In this document: in pieces, positions 15,011 through 15,729 of the stretch
Layout: each line of letters starts with the position of its first letter
Numbering within the stretch: position 1 is the first letter of the stretch
From: DASRPD01 sp035646535
Lineage (GTDB): Bacteria > Actinomycetota > Acidimicrobiia > IMCC26256 > JANYLB01
Assembly: GCA_035646535.1 (NCBI GenBank)
Contig: DASRPD010000047.1
Location: forward strand, 1 to 15,729
DNA: 15,729 nucleotides
Direction of reading: 5' to 3'
Program-made: the position numbers and the translations under genes
Notes under the pieces: model-generated
Seen by the model: the letters and a program-made list of their open reading frames with translations, nothing else
What the model was told of the DNA's origin: nothing
The model's database searches: none

Positions 15011-15084
15011 CGGGGAATGGCGCAGCTTGGTAGCGCGCCTGCTTTGGGAGCAGGAGGTCGGGGGTTCAAGTCCCCCTTCCCCGA
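15011..15084 (+). tRNA. tRNA-Pro (anticodon TGG)
   Basis: A complete 74-base cloverleaf. The acceptor stem CGGGGAA (15011-15017) pairs with TTCCCCG (15077-15083), and the discriminator is A15084. The first pair C1-G72 is characteristic of bacterial tRNA-Pro. The anticodon stem is CCTGC/GCAGG with loop TTTGGGA and anticodon TGG at 15045-15047, reading CCA and, by wobble, other CCN codons. The T arm contains GGTTCAAGTCC. CCA is not encoded, so the end must be added by nucleotidyltransferase. Confidence 0.97.
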
Positions 15085-15100
15085 CTCTGCCGACAGTCGT

Positions 15101-15132
15101 CGCCCACCCCCGAGGCGCGCCCACCCCCGAGG
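15101..15132. repeat. Two 15-base direct repeats
   Basis: CGCCCACCCCCGAGG occurs at 15101-15115 and again at 15118-15132, with 2 bases between. The second copy runs into the left arm of the long palindrome that follows, suggesting slippage or duplication linked to that element. Confidence 0.85.
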
Positions 15133-15177
15133 TTGATGCTTGCGTGATGCCAGGCATCACGCAAGCATCAAACCTCG
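15128..15177. repeat. Long palindrome between the two tRNA genes (REP- or MITE-like)
   Basis: Left arm 15128-15151 and right arm 15153-15177 are complementary over 24 base pairs, with a single unpaired A in the right arm (in the CATCAAACC segment) and one central base. The core is GATGCC-A-GGCATC. There is no T-run on either side, so an intrinsic terminator is unlikely. It is more AT-balanced than the surroundings. Such near-perfect palindromes in intergenic spacers next to tRNAs often belong to dispersed repeat families; no other copy is visible in this window. Confidence 0.85.
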
Positions 15178-15312
15178 CGCTCGGGTTCTCGTGCGGTCGC
15201 TTCCACGGCCGGAACGTCAGCGTGATGGCGCCAATCGCGACCGCGTCGCGCACGTCCCGCGTGAGCTGCACATCGCCACCCTGCGCACGGCCAGATCGTG
15301 AGACCCCGCTGA

Positions 15313-15318
15313 TACCCT
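15313..15318 (+). promoter_or_regulatory. Possible -10 box for tRNA-Gly
   Basis: TACCCT ends 10 bases before the mature 5' end of the tRNA, similar to the arrangement at tRNA-Pro. This suggests the two tRNAs are transcribed separately. No -35 match is clear. Confidence 0.35.
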
Positions 15319-15328
15319 CAACGCTCTC

Positions 15329-15399
15329 GCGGGTGTAGCTCAATGGCAGAGTCCCAGCCTTCCAAGCTGGTCATGCGGGTTCGATTCCCGTCACCCGCT
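15329..15399 (+). tRNA. tRNA-Gly (anticodon TCC)
   Basis: A complete 71-base cloverleaf. The acceptor stem GCGGGTG (15329-15335) pairs with CACCCGC (15392-15398), and the discriminator is T15399. The anticodon stem is CCAGC/GCTGG with loop CTTCCAA and anticodon TCC at 15361-15363, reading GGA and, by wobble, GGG. The D arm has TAGCTCAATGGCAGA and the T arm GGTTCGATTCC. CCA is not encoded. Confidence 0.97.
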
Positions 15400-15471
15400 C
15401 TGTAGTGAACACCCAGGTCAACGGCCTATTGGGGCCGACGAGCGGGCGGAGCCGCGGCGAGATCCGGGCCG

Positions 15472-15493
15472 CCATCGCGCGTCCATCGCGCGT
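15472..15493. repeat. 11-base tandem duplication
   Basis: CCATCGCGCGT is present twice head to tail (15472-15482, 15483-15493) in the spacer between tRNA-Gly and the last gene. I see nothing else recognisable in 15400-15567. Confidence 0.8.
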
Positions 15494-15579
15494 GTCGCCC
15501 GAAACACCCTCAAGGTCGGAATGCCACTGCCGATCCTTCGCGAGAAGGGGTGCGCTGGGTGGGACTCAGGAGGAGTGCC

Positions 15580-15729
15580 ATGCCCGCAATCTCAGATCAG
15601 TTCGTTCTCGGTCTCGATCTCGATGGCGTGGTCGCCGACTTCTACTCGCATCTCCGGCCGATCGTGGCCGAGTGGAAGGGCCGACCCGTCGAAGAGCTGA
15701 CTCCGAACGTCACGTACGGACTCCCAGAG
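15580..15729 (+). CDS. HAD-superfamily hydrolase, N-terminal part (cut by the right edge)
   Basis: Fifty codons from ATG 15580 to the window end, with a strong ribosome binding site AGGAGGAG at 15568-15575. The protein begins with FVLGLDLDGVVADFYS, which is HAD motif I (nucleophile Asp13 and acid/base Asp15). The DLDGVVADF form, followed directly by a helix, is like that of the 5'(3')-deoxyribonucleotidase (NT5C) group and related cap-type phosphatases, but the remaining motifs are outside the window, so the substrate is open. Confidence 0.75.
   Translation, partial: MPAISDQFVLGLDLDGVVADFYSHLRPIVAEWKGRPVEELTPNVTYGLPE

Noticed and set aside
15101..15177. CRISPR array
   Set aside because: There are only two direct repeat copies, with a 2-base gap and no spacers of uniform length.
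15128..15177. Rho-independent terminator for tRNA-Pro
   Set aside because: The stem is far longer than usual, the centre is one base, and no T-run follows on either strand.
15027..15338. Open frame across tRNA-Pro, the palindrome and the spacer (and its minus-strand counterpart)
   Set aside because: It overlaps a clear tRNA and a palindrome. The VGGSSPPSPT-type peptide is a known spurious translation of tRNA sequence.

Overview
The window is a high-GC stretch of bacterial chromosome, most likely from an actinobacterium. The evidence is the GC-rich codon use, the frequent GTG starts, and the minus-strand gene order tig-clpP-clpX-valS-folC-ndk-mreB-mreC, which matches the conserved order known from Streptomyces and relatives. 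Two details argue against a typical Streptomyces or Mycobacterium: ValRS is of the archaeal-like type, and only one clpP sits between tig and clpX. A deep-branching class such as Acidimicrobiia is a reasonable guess, but it is inference.

Layout. Positions 1-9459 are all minus strand. Reading in the direction of transcription, they hold protein quality control (tig, clpP, clpX), then valS, folC and ndk, then the cell-shape genes mreB and mreC. mreC runs off the left edge, and an exact inverted repeat lies on that edge. Positions 9460-9638 form a divergent promoter region. From 9639 to the right edge everything is plus strand: nhaA (Na+/H+ antiporter), an NAD(P)-type aldehyde dehydrogenase, an OmpR-family response regulator with an odd receiver domain, a small CPBP-type membrane protease lacking one of its metal-binding motifs, a soluble PknB-like Ser/Thr kinase, tRNA-Pro(TGG), a repeat-bearing spacer, tRNA-Gly(TCC), and the first 50 codons of a HAD-type phosphatase cut by the right edge.

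How the genes fit together. Tig catches nascent chains. ClpP is the protease chamber and ClpX its unfoldase, and the 4-bp tig/clpP overlap suggests translational coupling. valS and folC are 5 bp apart. MreB and MreC act together in lateral wall synthesis. The right half is a set of mostly independent genes for ion balance, metabolism and signalling; no histidine kinase partner is visible for the regulator.

Main observation. Start sites fall into two groups. mreB, clpX, clpP, the aldehyde dehydrogenase, the response regulator, the CPBP gene and the terminal HAD gene have purine-rich Shine-Dalgarno sequences. tig, valS, ndk, nhaA and the kinase have none, and instead carry a TAnnnT hexamer 7-10 bases before the start codon, as expected for leaderless or near-leaderless transcripts. 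I see no defence island, CRISPR array, prophage or secondary-metabolite cluster. No gene-free stretch exceeds 300 bases; the longest are 15085-15328 (repeats only) and 15400-15579 (a short tandem repeat and otherwise nothing I recognise).
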